Positions 1 to 13,730 of a stretch of DNA of 64,000 bases are shown piece after piece (within the stretch, counting starts at the first letter, position 1; every line of letters starts with the position of its first letter). Source of the stretch: Siphlonurus alternatus (taxonomy: Eukaryota > Arthropoda > Insecta > Ephemeroptera > Siphlonuridae); the NCBI GenBank assembly GCA_949825025.1, contig OX463778.1, positions 37,835,194-37,899,193 on the forward strand, in the 5' to 3' direction. Both the position numbers and the translations under genes were made by a program. Under the pieces are notes generated by a model. The model saw only the letters and a list, made by a program, of their open reading frames with translations. It was not told where the DNA came from and did no database searches.

Positions 1-1119
1 TGGTAGTGGAAATGCTTTAGAAAACACAATTTATGATTGGCGATGTCACTTCCACCACTCTGCTTAATTTTTTAGGTACTTTTTCTTCATTTAGTCATCC
101 ATCCACTGCCTGTCTTGCTTATGGAATGTAAAAGTATATTAGAAGAGGGGTAGTTGCTGCATGCACCATCGTCCATTTACTCATAAAGTCCTCAAAGTGC
201 CCCGTGCGTTCCATCACGCCGCAAACATGTCTCGCGTCATTTGCTACCACCCTCAATTCTTAAGCCAGCCCTGAACGTTCCTGCTTTTTTTTCTCTCTAT
301 TATACTCCTTTCATTTTCTTGATAGCTTGTTGAAAATGTGAGTGGTTAAATTATAAGAAAAATAACAAGAAAAATAAAAGCAACGCTTATATCAAAATTT
401 ATTAAGCAGGGGAGATATTGAAGACAAAAATAATCGAAATTGAATTCTCAATTGGTTAGTGTATAGTATATCAATAAAGTTTGTAAATAGACGACGCAAT
501 ATATAAGAATATAATAAAATATTATTAACAATATTTGAATAGTAAAATAGGTAAAAAAATAACAAGAAAATGAAATAAAATATGGATCTATATTATATAA
601 TAAAATTTAACTAATTAAGCATTTTGTTTTATTCTATCAAGCAGCTTATTATGCAAATTTCCTTGCAAATTCGAGATTAGAAAAGATAAAACACGTAACC
701 AAACTAAAAAAAAATATATATTTGCAATTTATTATTGATGCATGCAAGTGTAATTTTTTTTATAAAGTTGTAATGTAATTTTATCTAAAAAGAAATCACT
801 TTGGTGTAATGGAATATTAAGTATGACTGCCATATGTTGTACTTTATACTTATTCTTCATCAGACACGGTTACATGCATAATTTATGTGAGACGAACGAA
901 AAAAGGGAAGGATATGATGTGTATGAAAAAAAAAAAAAAAATACAAGTTGCTGAAATGTAAAAACAACTCTCGTAAATGTAAAATATGATGATGTATTTG
1001 AGAGGTAATTAGAATGAAAAAGTGCATCAGAAGTAAGTTTCAATTATTCAAAACGAGCCCACAGCTAGCTGCTACTGCTATATTTAACAGAGTGCTATGT
1101 AGTCTACAGTATAGCAAGG

Positions 1120-1123
<4 letters not shown>

Positions 1124-1173
<50 letters not shown>
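1124..1173. repeat. (AG)n microsatellite, about 25 units
   Basis: Uninterrupted AG dinucleotide run. Open frames over it (ERERER) are artefacts. Confidence 0.95.
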
Positions 1174-1175
<2 letters not shown>

Positions 1176-1275
1176 AAAACTGAGAAGTTAGAATTAAGCA
1201 TGCACAGAGAGCGAGAAAGATTGAATCGTTTTACTTTGCTAGCAAATATATAGTCAAATTCATTCTTAATTTAAA

Positions 1276-1283
1276 TGACGTCA
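1276..1283. promoter_or_regulatory. Perfect CRE/ATF palindrome TGACGTCA
   Basis: Exact 8-bp match to the bZIP (CREB/ATF) consensus in AT-rich surroundings. It is one of seven in the window. Confidence 0.4.
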
Positions 1284-2369
1284 CAATATAATTAATTAAA
1301 TACCATATAAACATTATTATATTGTAACGTGTTTTATTATGATGTAATTTATTTCTTATTTGAATCTAGAAGTAGAAATTTAACACGTTGTCACTTGCAC
1401 TCGCAAGCCACTCGAGGGTGGGTAAGGCTTGCTACAATTATATAGTAACGATTTGCTCGCCACCCTTTCTCCCTCAATCGTATGCCATTCAAAAGCTCCT
1501 TTGCAACTACCCTCTCCCTCTCACGCACTTATGTCGTACGCTTGTCACTTCGCAAGTCTAAAAATCGATCATACAATTACGCAGAAATTATCGATTCAAT
1601 ATTTATACAATAATAGTAAAGAAATATTTAAGTGTATTTTAATGTGATGAATGAATGTGTTTCATGCTATTATTAAAATTATAAAAAGTTATAAAGCATT
1701 TATATAGAAAACATAGTTTTTAAAAATAGACTTCTACATTGAATTACTTATGAGTGTAAAAATAATGAATTTATATCATAAGTTTTATACTGATTTTTTT
1801 TGTTATAATTATAGTAATTTTTACTTTTAATTAATAAGAATAATGTATAATTATATTATATATTTATTAATGTAAAACAGAACAAATTCTTAAGAAAAAC
1901 GCAACTTTTTGTTCTTATTATTACAAATTTTTGGCAATATATAATATTAATATTGTTATATTTTCTACACGTAATTTACGAAGAATATTTAATAGCAATA
2001 TTGTATATAATGTCACGATAAAATATGATTAAAACTACTTATAAAAAAAAACTATTGTCTTTAGAACCCATTTTAATGTAAGGGTTAAATTATAATATAG
2101 GGGTAGGTTGTGCACTGAACATACGAATTGTATGGGTCATCTGAAAAAAGCAGAAAAGTGACAGGGACCGGCGGGTCACATTTACATAAGAGAGTGATAA
2201 ATCAGGTAGAATTTGCATACAAGCTAGCTTTCGTTGTTTGTTAATAATAAAGGAACCAAGAAACTAGGATGAAAAGAGTAGACCAAAAAGAATACAAGAG
2301 GGTTAATGGACCTAATGTTTTTTTTCTCTCTCTCTTGTTTTTATTCTAACCAACACATCTGTCTTCTTC

Positions 2370-2393
2370 AAAAAAAAAAAAAAAAAAAAAAAA
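2370..2393. repeat. A24 homopolymer
   Basis: Uninterrupted A run; no linked retroelement recognised. Confidence 0.9.
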
Positions 2394-2669
2394 GGGTTGA
2401 GATTTTTTTGTTTTTTTGATTTCAAATAGACAAATGGGATCATGATGGGAACACAGCTTCATGAGATGACACTGCACAAAATTTTGGTTGCAAGTTATTT
2501 ATATAAAAAAAAGAGTATTATATTATCTATACACACAAGCACAAAACTTACATGTAGATATCTGCTCCGTCGCACAGCTATTCTTTCTGCGAACTAATAT
2601 TTTTTTTCTTATATTATTATGATGTATATTCAAAGATCATTAATAATATTACAAAAGCATTTTTCTAAG

Positions 2670-2730
2670 TAACGTGTTGTAATAATAGAATGTTACAAGG
2701 TTCGATTCTTGAGTTGAGAGAGAAAAAAAA
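2670..2730 (+). repeat. Possible tRNA-derived fragment
   Basis: GTTACAAGGTTCGATTCTTG has a B-box-like GGTTCGATTC flanked by CAAG/CTTG. There is no acceptor stem pairing. This is weak evidence for an old SINE remnant. Confidence 0.22.
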
Positions 2731-3039
2731 AATATTATCTTGAAACATTTTCATGGGAATATGAAAATTTTACAAACTCAATTTGTTTTAATGGCATCAG
2801 GAAAAACATGTTATTTTTTACCTAAAATTTGATTGATAGGGGATCAACAACCTTACCAAAAAAACAAACAAAATTAATTTTTCAATACAAAATTAACATA
2901 GACATTAATTTTCCCTCCCTTTAGGTGTATAAGCAATATTTCTTTTCATGTTGTGTATATAAAGAATATAAAGAACTATTTTTTTTTTAATTAACTGTAA
3001 ATTACATGTTAGAAATTGATATAATTTGTTTACATGATG

Positions 3040-3145
3040 AAAGTTGATGACGTCACCATAATTGCCGGTCTGTCCGCATCACTGCAGGAGGAATACGACG
3101 AGGGTCAGAACCGGTTCATCAGCTGACTGATGCTGTATGGACCAA
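3040..3145. promoter_or_regulatory. Enhancer-like island with CRE and Grainyhead-type site
   Basis: About 100 bp of complex sequence in AT-rich DNA holds TGACGTCA (3048), AACCGGTT (3109) and an ATCAGCTGACTGAT imperfect palindrome with a CAGCTG E-box just after it. Function is inferred from clustering of sites. Confidence 0.25.
3048..3055. promoter_or_regulatory. Perfect CRE/ATF palindrome TGACGTCA
   Basis: Exact match, inside the 3.0-3.1 kb island and 54 bp before an AACCGGTT site. Confidence 0.4.
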
Positions 3146-3265
3146 ACCTCTTTGTATTTATATTATCATCTCCGTATATATTTATGTTACTTTTTCACGT
3201 TACTTTTTTTAAATTTGGAAGTAAATTTTTAGATCGGATATTAGTATGCAAGGTCTACAAGAGAT

Positions 3266-3268
<3 letters not shown>

Positions 3269-3324
<56 letters not shown>
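3269..3324. repeat. (GA)n microsatellite, 28 units
   Basis: Uninterrupted GA run. Confidence 0.95.
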
Positions 3325-3326
<2 letters not shown>

Positions 3327-5688
3327 CGTGTGAATACTCAAAGTATAATGTGCTATAATACCTCTCATAAAGGGAATAAAATTATTACATAATTTTTTAT
3401 TGCAATAGTAAAAAAAAAGATAGTAAAAAAAAAGTGTATGGAGCGTATGAAATCAAGTTTAATATTCAAATTAGAAGAGACAGTGACATCAGCATGTTTG
3501 ATATATACAGCCAAAGTCAATGATATGTCAGCTGCTGTGTACACATAATGGATCAAAAACAAAAGTGTAACGGTAATAATTTTATCGTAAAAAAAAATTA
3601 ACTGCAACAGTATCTTAAAAAAATATAAAAAATGTATTTTTTTTCCTTTATAAATACTATATATACATAAAATCAAAACAATATACTTGTTGATGAAGTA
3701 TTTAACCTTACATTCAAAATTATGTAAAAATACATTTTTTTAAGTTAATTTTCATTTCTTTACAAAATAATATATATATTTAAAAAACTTTTCAAATTTA
3801 CACTGAATTTATAAGTTAATTTGTTTCTAATATTATATAAATTTGATTTTATCTTAGAGTGATGAAAACTGATGAGCTCGATATGACTGGAAGATTGCAT
3901 CGATCTGTATATTGTAAGTGTTTATATAGCATGTTAATTTTGTAAGGCGGAGGAGCAGTAGCTTCTTTTTTAAGGTGGGAGGTGACCTGATGAAATGTAA
4001 AAAAAAGGGGGAGAAAAAGAAGATGAGAGAGAGAGAAAAAAAAGTGTGAATAAGCTAATGAAAGGTGATGGAAGTTGGAAGTGTAGAAAATGGCAATGAT
4101 TCTTAACGAGAAAAACTTAAGAAGAAGTGGATGGGAGTGCTTGGTCCTGCCGCCAACTTCTTTTTCCTTTCTCAATGTATTTTAACAACATTCATTACTG
4201 TGTATATATAACTGGATGATGTTCTTTTTTTTTTTCTCGTCTCGTGCGACTTAAATAAGAAACCTAATCAACACTTGTTTCTTTATTTTTTTTTATTTCA
4301 GTTTTTATAATTTATTTAAAAAATTCAAAGCTTTAAACAAACTTTGCTTTTTTCCACTATATATACTTCAATTTGTATAATAAAAAGAAAAAAAAATAGA
4401 GAACTAAAGGAAAAGTTTGTTTCTAATTTAAGTTAGTATTGTTTTTTATTTACAATATATTTTTTTCTTTTACAATAATTAAAATTATACAAAAAATATA
4501 ACTTATAAAAATATAATTTTCAAATATTTTTTTATATAATTTAAACGAGATAATGCATAACAACGTCTCTGATGTAAAGTGGTTACTGTTAGGGGCAATA
4601 TTTTATTTTATAAAGAAAAAAAAAATATTCCTTATGCGATGTCGTCGTCTCCCCACGTCACATGATAAATAAAAGCACAGCAGAACATTTCTCTCCTCCT
4701 CCTTCTTCCTTCAACCCTTTCCTGAACCAGCAGCATCCCCCTCTCTCTTCACCACTACTTTACAAGAACACACAGAGTGCTTGACGCATCGTTCTATCTC
4801 AAAAAAAAATATATTTTTTTTTTGAAAAATATTTTTTATTCCTCTCTTGATTCTCTCAATATTTTTCCCTCTCGTTTCCGTTTCTAGCGATGCAACTCCC
4901 TCAACAGTAGCACGCCACATAGGGTGCTAAGACGAGGGGTCGTTGCGTGGGTGGTGGTTTTTATGTGACCAATGGCAACTTCTCTACCCTCGACGGGGTT
5001 GCACGACAATCGTGGTCATCCATCAACCCGCTAGAGCACTCGCATGCCCTAAGAACTTGATGCAAGAGCCAATGAAATCATATATATAAAAATATAATCC
5101 ACATAGCTATTACTTCTTACACTGAATTTTACTTAAAAAGAATCTTAAATCAGTGAATATCTTGATCAACAATTGAATTAATTAATTTATAAATTTATTA
5201 CTTGAATTTTAGATATATTACGTATTAATAAGTCACTGCAATGAAAATGCACCGTGTGCAAGCTGATTTTTTTTCTTTTTTTTTTTTTACTGATATCAGC
5301 TACCAAATTAGTGGAACATAACTTACTGTTAGTGTTGTCAAACATGCTTGATGGATGTTTATTATTATATTATTATAATCAGTAACTTAATAAAAATAAA
5401 GCCAAATAAAAATCTGCAATGCATAAAAAAGCAAAGAAATTAAACTAGAACACACCCATTTAAAACAGTAAGATTATTGTGTGAACAATTCAATCTAAAA
5501 GGGCCAAAATTGAATTAATTTATACATTTGCATTCTAAACTAATTAATAAGAACTTGTTTTTAATTTAATTTTTTACTTTAATTAGATAAAGACTAATTA
5601 ATATTTTTAACCTCATTATACTATTTTAATATTATTAACAAAAATTCATTAACTATAGAAAGCTTGTAATATACAGTCAAATAAATCT

Positions 5689-5714
5689 AAAAAAAAAAAA
5701 AAAAAAAAAAAAAA
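5689..5714. repeat. A26 homopolymer
   Basis: Uninterrupted A run in AT-rich DNA. Confidence 0.9.
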
Positions 5715-7386
5715 TGTATCATCGTGAAAATCACCACAGATAAAAAACTTGATAAAAATTTAAGTAGATCAAATTTTAATATTTCATCATGCTTGTATTA
5801 GAATGTTTTCAGTGATTGGTAGACAGCTTCTAACGACACTCCTCATTGGCAGAACGAGAACTCGAGATGACCCGTGTAGAAATTAAATTCTAAATTATAA
5901 TGTTTCGTGTATTTTGTTCTAAATGATCAACAGTATAAAGAAACATATATAATTTTCCTCTATTAAGGATATAGCTTCAACAATGCAAACAATAAATCCG
6001 TGCAACATTATTTATAAGCAACTTGATAGTTTCCTGTTGTACGTGTATTAAGATTTGATCTTGTAATTACTATAGCAAAGTAAAAGCTAATATTATTAAA
6101 ATTTTACATAAATTTCATCCCCATTTTGTTTACATTATGTTAAAAAAAAAACTATTATAGAATAATATTTTTCTATAATCTTCTTCTATTAAACATTAAA
6201 ATGATTTATTAATTCTTTCTTATCTATAATATAAAATTTCACCCCTTATATACTATAATTTCCTTAAAATTCTTCTTTATTTTATACATTATTTTTTTAT
6301 AAATTAAATTGCAAATAACAAAAATAAAATGCTATATTAACGAGTAAATGATTGCTTTTTTATATATAAAATTATCTATAGAAAAAAATGTAGTGTGGAA
6401 AATTGAAATAAATTAAAGAAAATGATATTTCTTTAAAAGAACATAAAAAAAGGAAATTTTTGATAAATGTATTGTGAAATTAAATCGATGTTGACGTTAT
6501 AATAGGGATGGAGCGAAGGTTGGGTGGGACACGCGACGATCGGGGCCAAACCGGGACACAAAACATAAAAGCAAAAAATATACAAATGATTTTCTCTGAT
6601 AGCAAAGCACGATTGATTGAAAAACGAAGAAAATAACAGTCTTTTGTGAACCATAAGAAATAATGTGTATTCATAGTAATTTAGATAAAAAATAAATGTA
6701 TAAATTTAAAAAAAAAAAGTTAATCTAAAAGAGTTGTAAAATCAAGTGTAAAATTGAATTTTAATTTTTAAGATCTGTGTATGACAAGTTACTATTATGA
6801 ATAGTAAAAATAATGTTTTTTATTGCTGGTCATTATAATACAAGAAAAAAAAATATAATAAAGGAGGGAGAATTTTAGTCTTATTCAAAAGGGGCAAAAC
6901 TATAATATATATTTTTTTATAAATAAAATCTTTCCATATATATATATTTTTTTATTTTAAGTTTTTGCTTCCATCTCATTTCTCATTCGTTCCTTGCCTG
7001 CTTTTTGGTAGATGAAATGGGATGGAAAATTTTCACTCGCGTATTCATTTCTATAGCACATACACTATATAATAATATAAGCAGAAAATGTAACAAAAAT
7101 TATTTCTCATGCAATGACTTTTTTTTTTCTCTCCTCTTCTTATTTTCATCATTTATTTTATAAAGGAACTTTACATTAAAATAAATATGTTTCATTAGCT
7201 CCGCTGAGTATACAAAATTGTATAACGTTCATTACAGAAAAAAAATATTTTTGTCTCTTATATATGTAATATAATCACATTTTGTGAAAATAAAATTTAA
7301 TATATAAAAAAAGTTTGTTAGTTATTATTGCAGAGACTTTCATTTCCTAGTCTTGTATTTTTCTTTGGCTGGACATTTGAAATTTC

Positions 7387-7545
<159 letters not shown>

Positions 7546-8897
7546 TTTAAAACTTCATGGAGCGTAGGAGGAGAGAGAGAAAAAAATTACCGCGATGGGT
7601 TCCTTTGTGAGCAAGAGAGAGCTCTTTGCTGGGAAGAATACGCTTTTTAATCTTGTGTGAGAGGATGTTTCCTCTAACGCAAACCTTTTATTTAATTCAA
7701 AAATTCATCTCTTTTAATTTTTAGATACATTGAAGTATTTTTTTTTATAAACATTAAAGAAATCATTAAAAAATAATTATTGTAATAAAAGAAAACACCA
7801 ACTTCTAATTTTAAAAATTGTTTCGTGGTATTCAAAAAATAAAAACATCTAATTTAATCAAGGCTCGGTGTGACTTAATATGATGCATATATTATGTACA
7901 ATTATATTTACAGAATTAAAAATATAATAAATCCATTTATTGTGACAAAAATTAAAATAAAATTGTGCATATAATATGTATTTTGAAAAAATAATCTTAG
8001 ATTTCGATGCAAATTATATAATTATATTTTTTGAAAAACAAAACAGCCATGATTATAGTTCGTATTTACAAAGAACTTGTACCAATTACCATAGGTTTTA
8101 ACCTTGAAATTTATATTACTATATACTAATAAAAAATGAAAATGTTATAACGAAATCCAAAAATCTATTTCTAGTATTATTAAATCTGAAACTAAAAATT
8201 TCTAGCCTAAAATCTATGCTTACTTCTTTGTTGTTACATCACTTTACATCTTTAACTTTCTGTAGATGGAAACAGAGACTTGAGGGAATTTTTAACGTTC
8301 TAACACTGAGGTAATCGTGGAAACCTCACTTAACACCTCTATTTTATAAATGGATAGTTCTGTTCCGAATGATATCCAAAATCAGGACACCGTACAGATT
8401 AGATAATTTTCATAAAAAAATAGGTATCTCACCAATCCAAGAAGTAACCACAAGCTCAACATCAGAGTTTCATTTCGGTGATGCAGGCTGAACGAAAACA
8501 AATTCATTATTACCGCATTAGTGTAATTTAAATAAATTTAAATTATGCACTTTGAAGTCTATATTGCATATTTACTCTACGTTTACAGTATAGATAGTTC
8601 AATAAGACCGTTACTATTTTCCAACATTATACATAATACTATAGTATGTTACATGCAGCATAAAGTGGTGTACATTGCTAGTGTTTTTGAACTTTACATG
8701 GCGTTATGTTGTTTGCACTTGGAAATGGAAAGTGTGCAAGCTAATTATGCTGCCTACTTGCCACCCCCACCCACATTGGGGCGTGGTTCGGATCCCGTCG
8801 ATGCCGCCACCACAGTAGTGAGGGGTTGGGTGGGGGTCTGATGTGGGGTTGCATTTTGTTGCATTAGTCAGCAGTGAACGCTGGGTGGTAGTAGAGA

Positions 8898-8923
8898 GGG
8901 AGGGGGAGAAAGGGGGGTGGGGG
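8898..8923 (+). other. G-quadruplex motif
   Basis: Four G runs (GGG, GGGGG, GGGGGG, GGGGG) are separated by loops of 1, 5 and 1 bases, which meets the standard intramolecular G4 rule. It sits in a short G-rich island (about 8765-8930) in AT-rich DNA. Confidence 0.5.
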
Positions 8924-8944
8924 TGAACTCATCACCCATGACAC

Positions 8945-9010
8945 AACACAATGATGGTGGCCATAGCTGGGAATCGAACTCAGTATATACCATTTTGCAT
9001 AGTAACAATA
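8945..9010 (-). repeat. tRNA-derived fragment (SINE-like), minus strand
   Basis: The minus strand reads TTGTTACTATGCA, a spacer, then ACTGAGTTCGATTCCCAGCT, which forms a near-perfect T-arm with a B box. The spacing and the TTGTTAC..ATGCA string also occur in the 61.3 kb fragment, which hints at one family. There is no complete cloverleaf. Confidence 0.33.
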
Positions 9011-9679
9011 AATGGACCAATCATGACAATGCTTTTATATCATGTGACCAAAACAATGAGTATTATTATTTCTATATTATATCATGTATATTTGCATAAT
9101 CTATGGGGAAAATATCATTATATTATTGACTAATATACATTTATGTGTGTATATGACGTATAAGTATCAACATCATTGATGATAGTATATCATAGTTGAT
9201 GGATTGTGGTTTATAGTTTTCATAATCACAAAGGGTTAAAAAAAAGTACTATTTTTTAACTGTTCCTGTTGTATGTTGGCTATACTATCAAATTTAAAAA
9301 CATGATTCCTTCCCTCTTTAGAGTTTACATGTTTTCAAACGTATACATGCTTTTGATACTGACAGTAAGTTCAATAATTATGACAATTGTTATGATCACT
9401 AGGGTGTTTTGTTGCCAGCAGATTAAGACTTTGACTATAAAACTAACAAGTAAGCATCATTGTTAATTTTACCAAATTACTAATAGTGATAAAGCAGGAG
9501 CATTTGAGTTTGATCGGATATAAAAAAAAAGTATACTTCAAATTATTTGATTCGTGACAAAATTAGTATTAAAAACTCGTAACATAAAAATCCTTTCATC
9601 ATTTAAAATAAGCACTTTCTGTTGTAACCAATAAATTTACTTTTTTATGTTTTTTTTTTCCCACCGTAGTCCGCATTAC

Positions 9680-9698
9680 AAAAAAAAAAAAAAAAAAA
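9680..9698. repeat. A19 homopolymer
   Basis: Uninterrupted A run. Confidence 0.85.
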
Positions 9699-12129
9699 CT
9701 TTTTTGTTGAAAAGAGGATTAGTATTCATTTGTTTCATCTTAGAATCAAAACAAAAGAGAACTCTATACAAGAATTGTCCTTCCTTCCACAACAGGCGAT
9801 TTTCATTGTCTTGTAGTATTTTTTTTATATAACAAGTAAGATTTATAAAATATAAAAGAAGAACAGTTGTTGGTATGCCCTTACACAGAGAATATAATTT
9901 TATTATAATAAAAAAATATTTTAAAAACTCTGTTTAAGTAATTTTATGATGTTAATTTTATTAATGGAAAAATTATGCTGATTTTAATTATTTAAAAAAT
10001 TTAAGTTAAGGAAAATTTTGTTTTGTTTGAGATATAGATTGAGAAAAATAAAAGAATAATAATAAAAAGGGTAAAAAAAGAAAATCTAGGTAGTTGGCAT
10101 GTCATTCGACGTAAATAATTGAAGTTCTAACCGCGAAAACCTGGAGTTGACGGATTTCTTTTCACTACGAGCGTAAATGCAAAAGGATTTAGGGGAGGAA
10201 AAAATCAGAGTGTCAATAGCCGTCCTTTTCTTGGCGTACGCTAAGCTGCTAATCTCTACCCCCTGGTCCATAGAGAAAGGAGAGGGGGCAGGGGACAGAC
10301 TTCTTTTAATTAACCTGATGAAATCCACACTTCCAGAAGTAAAGAGCAAGAAAATCTCTTTCATGACCTTTCTTTTTAAAATATAATTATTCTTTTCGTT
10401 TGAGTTGTGCTTTGCTTCATAGTATGGCTAAATTGCAACGCTTTAACTCTTAGAAATCTAATTAATTCTTAACACTTTATTCTGAAAAAGGCATATAATT
10501 TCAAATAAAAGAGAAAAAAGGATTTTAATGAATTTTTTGTACAAACAATTCTTAATATTTATATTTCAAATATTGTATATGAAATTCCAAAGCGAAAATT
10601 TTCTCTTTTTCCAAACTATATCCATGAAAATTGTCTTACAATTGATGCAATTTTTTATAACCCTGATTTTCTATATTTCACAATATTTCAGACCTTAATA
10701 GCATTTAACACTACATTTGTTTTCATCGCTTGTTATTTTACAGACTTATATACATGATAGTAAAATATTATAAAAATATCTGAAAGTTTGCAATATAAAA
10801 TTATGTGTTGATGAAAATCAAATAGATCACATATAACTGCCATTTTTCATAAAAAATTATTATAAATCAAAAATGTAATATGATTTATATAATAATTTTA
10901 ATATTGTTAGTGTATCGAATAAATAAATATTTTCGAATTATTTATTTCAAATTTTATAAAAATTAGATTATTTTGATTAAAATTGTAATTATCGTTTTGT
11001 AAATATAAAAATAATTCTTACAAAGAAAAATAATGTGACACAAAAAATAGGTTTGATCGTTTTTCAATATAATATATTTCGTATAAATATATATATGATC
11101 ACATGATCATCATTATACTACCACATTGTAACTATAAAATACAATATAATGGATAGATTTATAAAACAATATAATAATAAAAAACAAAAACACAGAGAGT
11201 ATAATATAGCTTTCTATTCGCATCAGTTGAGAGTGCGTTTCATGGTAAAACAATATCCATTTACATGGGATGAGTTGATCGGTGCGAACAACGTGCACAT
11301 CAGTGATGGCGCTATCCGTGCAGTGGCGCCCTCTGGTACATAACGAGGTTGTGCAGGCCATGGAGGGGGGGGGGTCGTGCACTGTACCAGTCAATATTCA
11401 GTGATTACTGTGGCACCATGGAACAATGAGAGAGGAGGAAAATTCACGTGCAGTAGCACCCACAATAATATATTTTGTAACAGAGTAATAGTATCAGAGC
11501 ATAGCGAATTGTCCAGCATGAGGCTAACAAACAAATCAAGTTTTACAACAATCAGAATAACAGCCTCAATAATAAAATGGCTTTCCTGTCTCATTGAGCA
11601 TTAATACATCTCTATTCGTCACTATTTTACATTGAAATTACAAATTATTACCATATACTCTAATGTATATAAATATATATGCGCATGCAGTTATTAATGT
11701 ACACTCTATATCAATGATATTTTCCATTACGTCACTAAAATACTGCAGTTAAATTTAATGTTTTTTAATGCCTAAACTATTTTTAATAAAAAAACAAAAA
11801 CAAATCTATTTCATTAAATTAGCATATATACGATATATATAATGTCTCTGACAGTATTCAGAAAATATTAACCAATTTGATTTGATTTTATCAAAATTAA
11901 TTAGAAGTATCATCCTTACAGTTTTACAGTACTATATTTCTACATGCTTTTAAAAAAATTCTCCGATCTGAAAATCATTCTAAATATAAATGTAATTTAA
12001 TTCTTTTATTTATTGGTTTATTCACCTGGTGTCATAATGTAATATTTGTGACATATATTATATATTTTGATTTTATATATGCTCATATCATAATAATAAT
12101 TGTCAAGTTAAAGTAGAGTAGTGAAGCTT

Positions 12130-13730
12130 CAATTATTATTCTTGCATCGTCCGCTTGTTCAGAGAGAAGGAAGCGCTCTCGGTCATTAGAGAGAGAAAAT
12201 GGGGGTGCTGTTAGCGCAATCTCCCTGCCAAGACCGGAACCATCTCCTCCTTCGTCATCTTATTGCTAACCTCCTCCGTGTCTATCCTCATTAAACTCAT
12301 TGTTACCAATAAAGAAAATATAAAGAAAGGAAATATATTAATTTTACCCTCATTTTATGATTTATATTTTTTTTTTACAAAATAATTGATATGATACCGA
12401 ACTTAATTTTTTTTTATCGAGATGTATCGTAAAATCATATTCAAATACAAAGAGTATAATAACTGTGTTTACATGTAGGTGTTTATTACGGATCAGTTGT
12501 CAATGGCCTATATGATTTTTACGATATGCACCATCATGTAAATGTATAATATAATATCAGTAACGGGGAGTTTTAAATTTTCAATTATTATTATAAGAAA
12601 TAGATTATTAATTGTTAATTAATTAACACGATTCGTGGTTACATTTTTACATTATACAATTAAAGATTTACAATAAAGAAGAATTTTGATTGAAAAGTCT
12701 GCATTAATTGGTGGAAAAAATGTAATACCTCTCCTTATTGGCCCAAAACACTCTTGCAAACACACGAGGAAAGTCTATACCTTCATATGTACCTTAATAG
12801 ATGTACCGTACTTGTTGTTAAAAATATTAAAAAAATTTAATTAATATACATTTTACACACTATAAATTCAGCGAGCACTTTAAAAGAATTAACTTTATGT
12901 AAGAAAAATAAATATATTAATAGTACATTATGCTTATGAGAATAAATAGAGCAATGAACATCCTATAACGTACTTCAAACTGTTAGTCTTCTTCAATAAA
13001 GCATCTCGTCTCTCCAGGTCAAGAGCCTGCAATCATTAACAACTATTGGCCATGTTCTTAATAATGCAATACAGCCATGTGCGTTTTATTTTTCATAACA
13101 ATTTCATAAAAAAATAAACAAACATTTATTCTTTCCACATTTTATAATAATAAATATCTATGAATAAAATGATATATACTATTAATTAATGTCAGAATTA
13201 TTATGATGTTTGTAATACAGGTTGCAAATAATTTCAATCTAAAAAAAAAAACAAAAAAAAAAACGTGCGTGTGTAATAAATAAACATCAAATATACAATC
13301 ACAGTAGTTTGAAATTTATATATATATGTTTTTTAGCTGCTATACTATCTCTGTGCTATACTAGCTAGCGTATGTCTATTATTGGTAAATGTTATTTGGG
13401 AGGAGAATGGAGGGAGTTCGTATATATATAACAAGCGCGTGATTGCGTGTGTATGTGTTACAGTAACATCATATAAGATCTCCTCAACCCTTATATACAT
13501 TAGACCTTATATATAAAATGTACGTACGTGTACGTATCTTCTCGTAGTAGTAAAGCTATCGATCTGTATATGGGGGGATGGGAGGTAAAGAGGGTGGGGG
13601 GGTAGTTCTGGCCACAGCACGCTGCTGCCCTATAAGCTAGCCCATTGACTCACGAGGAGCAACTAAAGGGAGAATCTTATATTGGAGTAGTCTCTTGCAC
13701 GTTGCACCCACCTACAGAATATATTACATA
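12130..13730. other. Intron or flank stretch with complex patches
   Basis: Complex patches lie at about 12130-12300 and 13350-13730 in AT-rich DNA. The second holds TACGTACGTGTACGTA (13521-13536) and G-rich runs near 13571-13602. No coding domain is seen. Confidence 0.2.

Noticed and set aside
10086..10386. 92-codon minus-strand frame in a moderately GC-richer patch
   Set aside because: No domain, homology memory or convincing splice sites; the plus strand is open too. It was left unannotated as a gene.
11283..11400. Possible transposon end with inverted CTGGTAC / GTACCAG and a GGCGCC core
   Set aside because: The inverted pair is only 7 bp and no second copy or target duplication was found.
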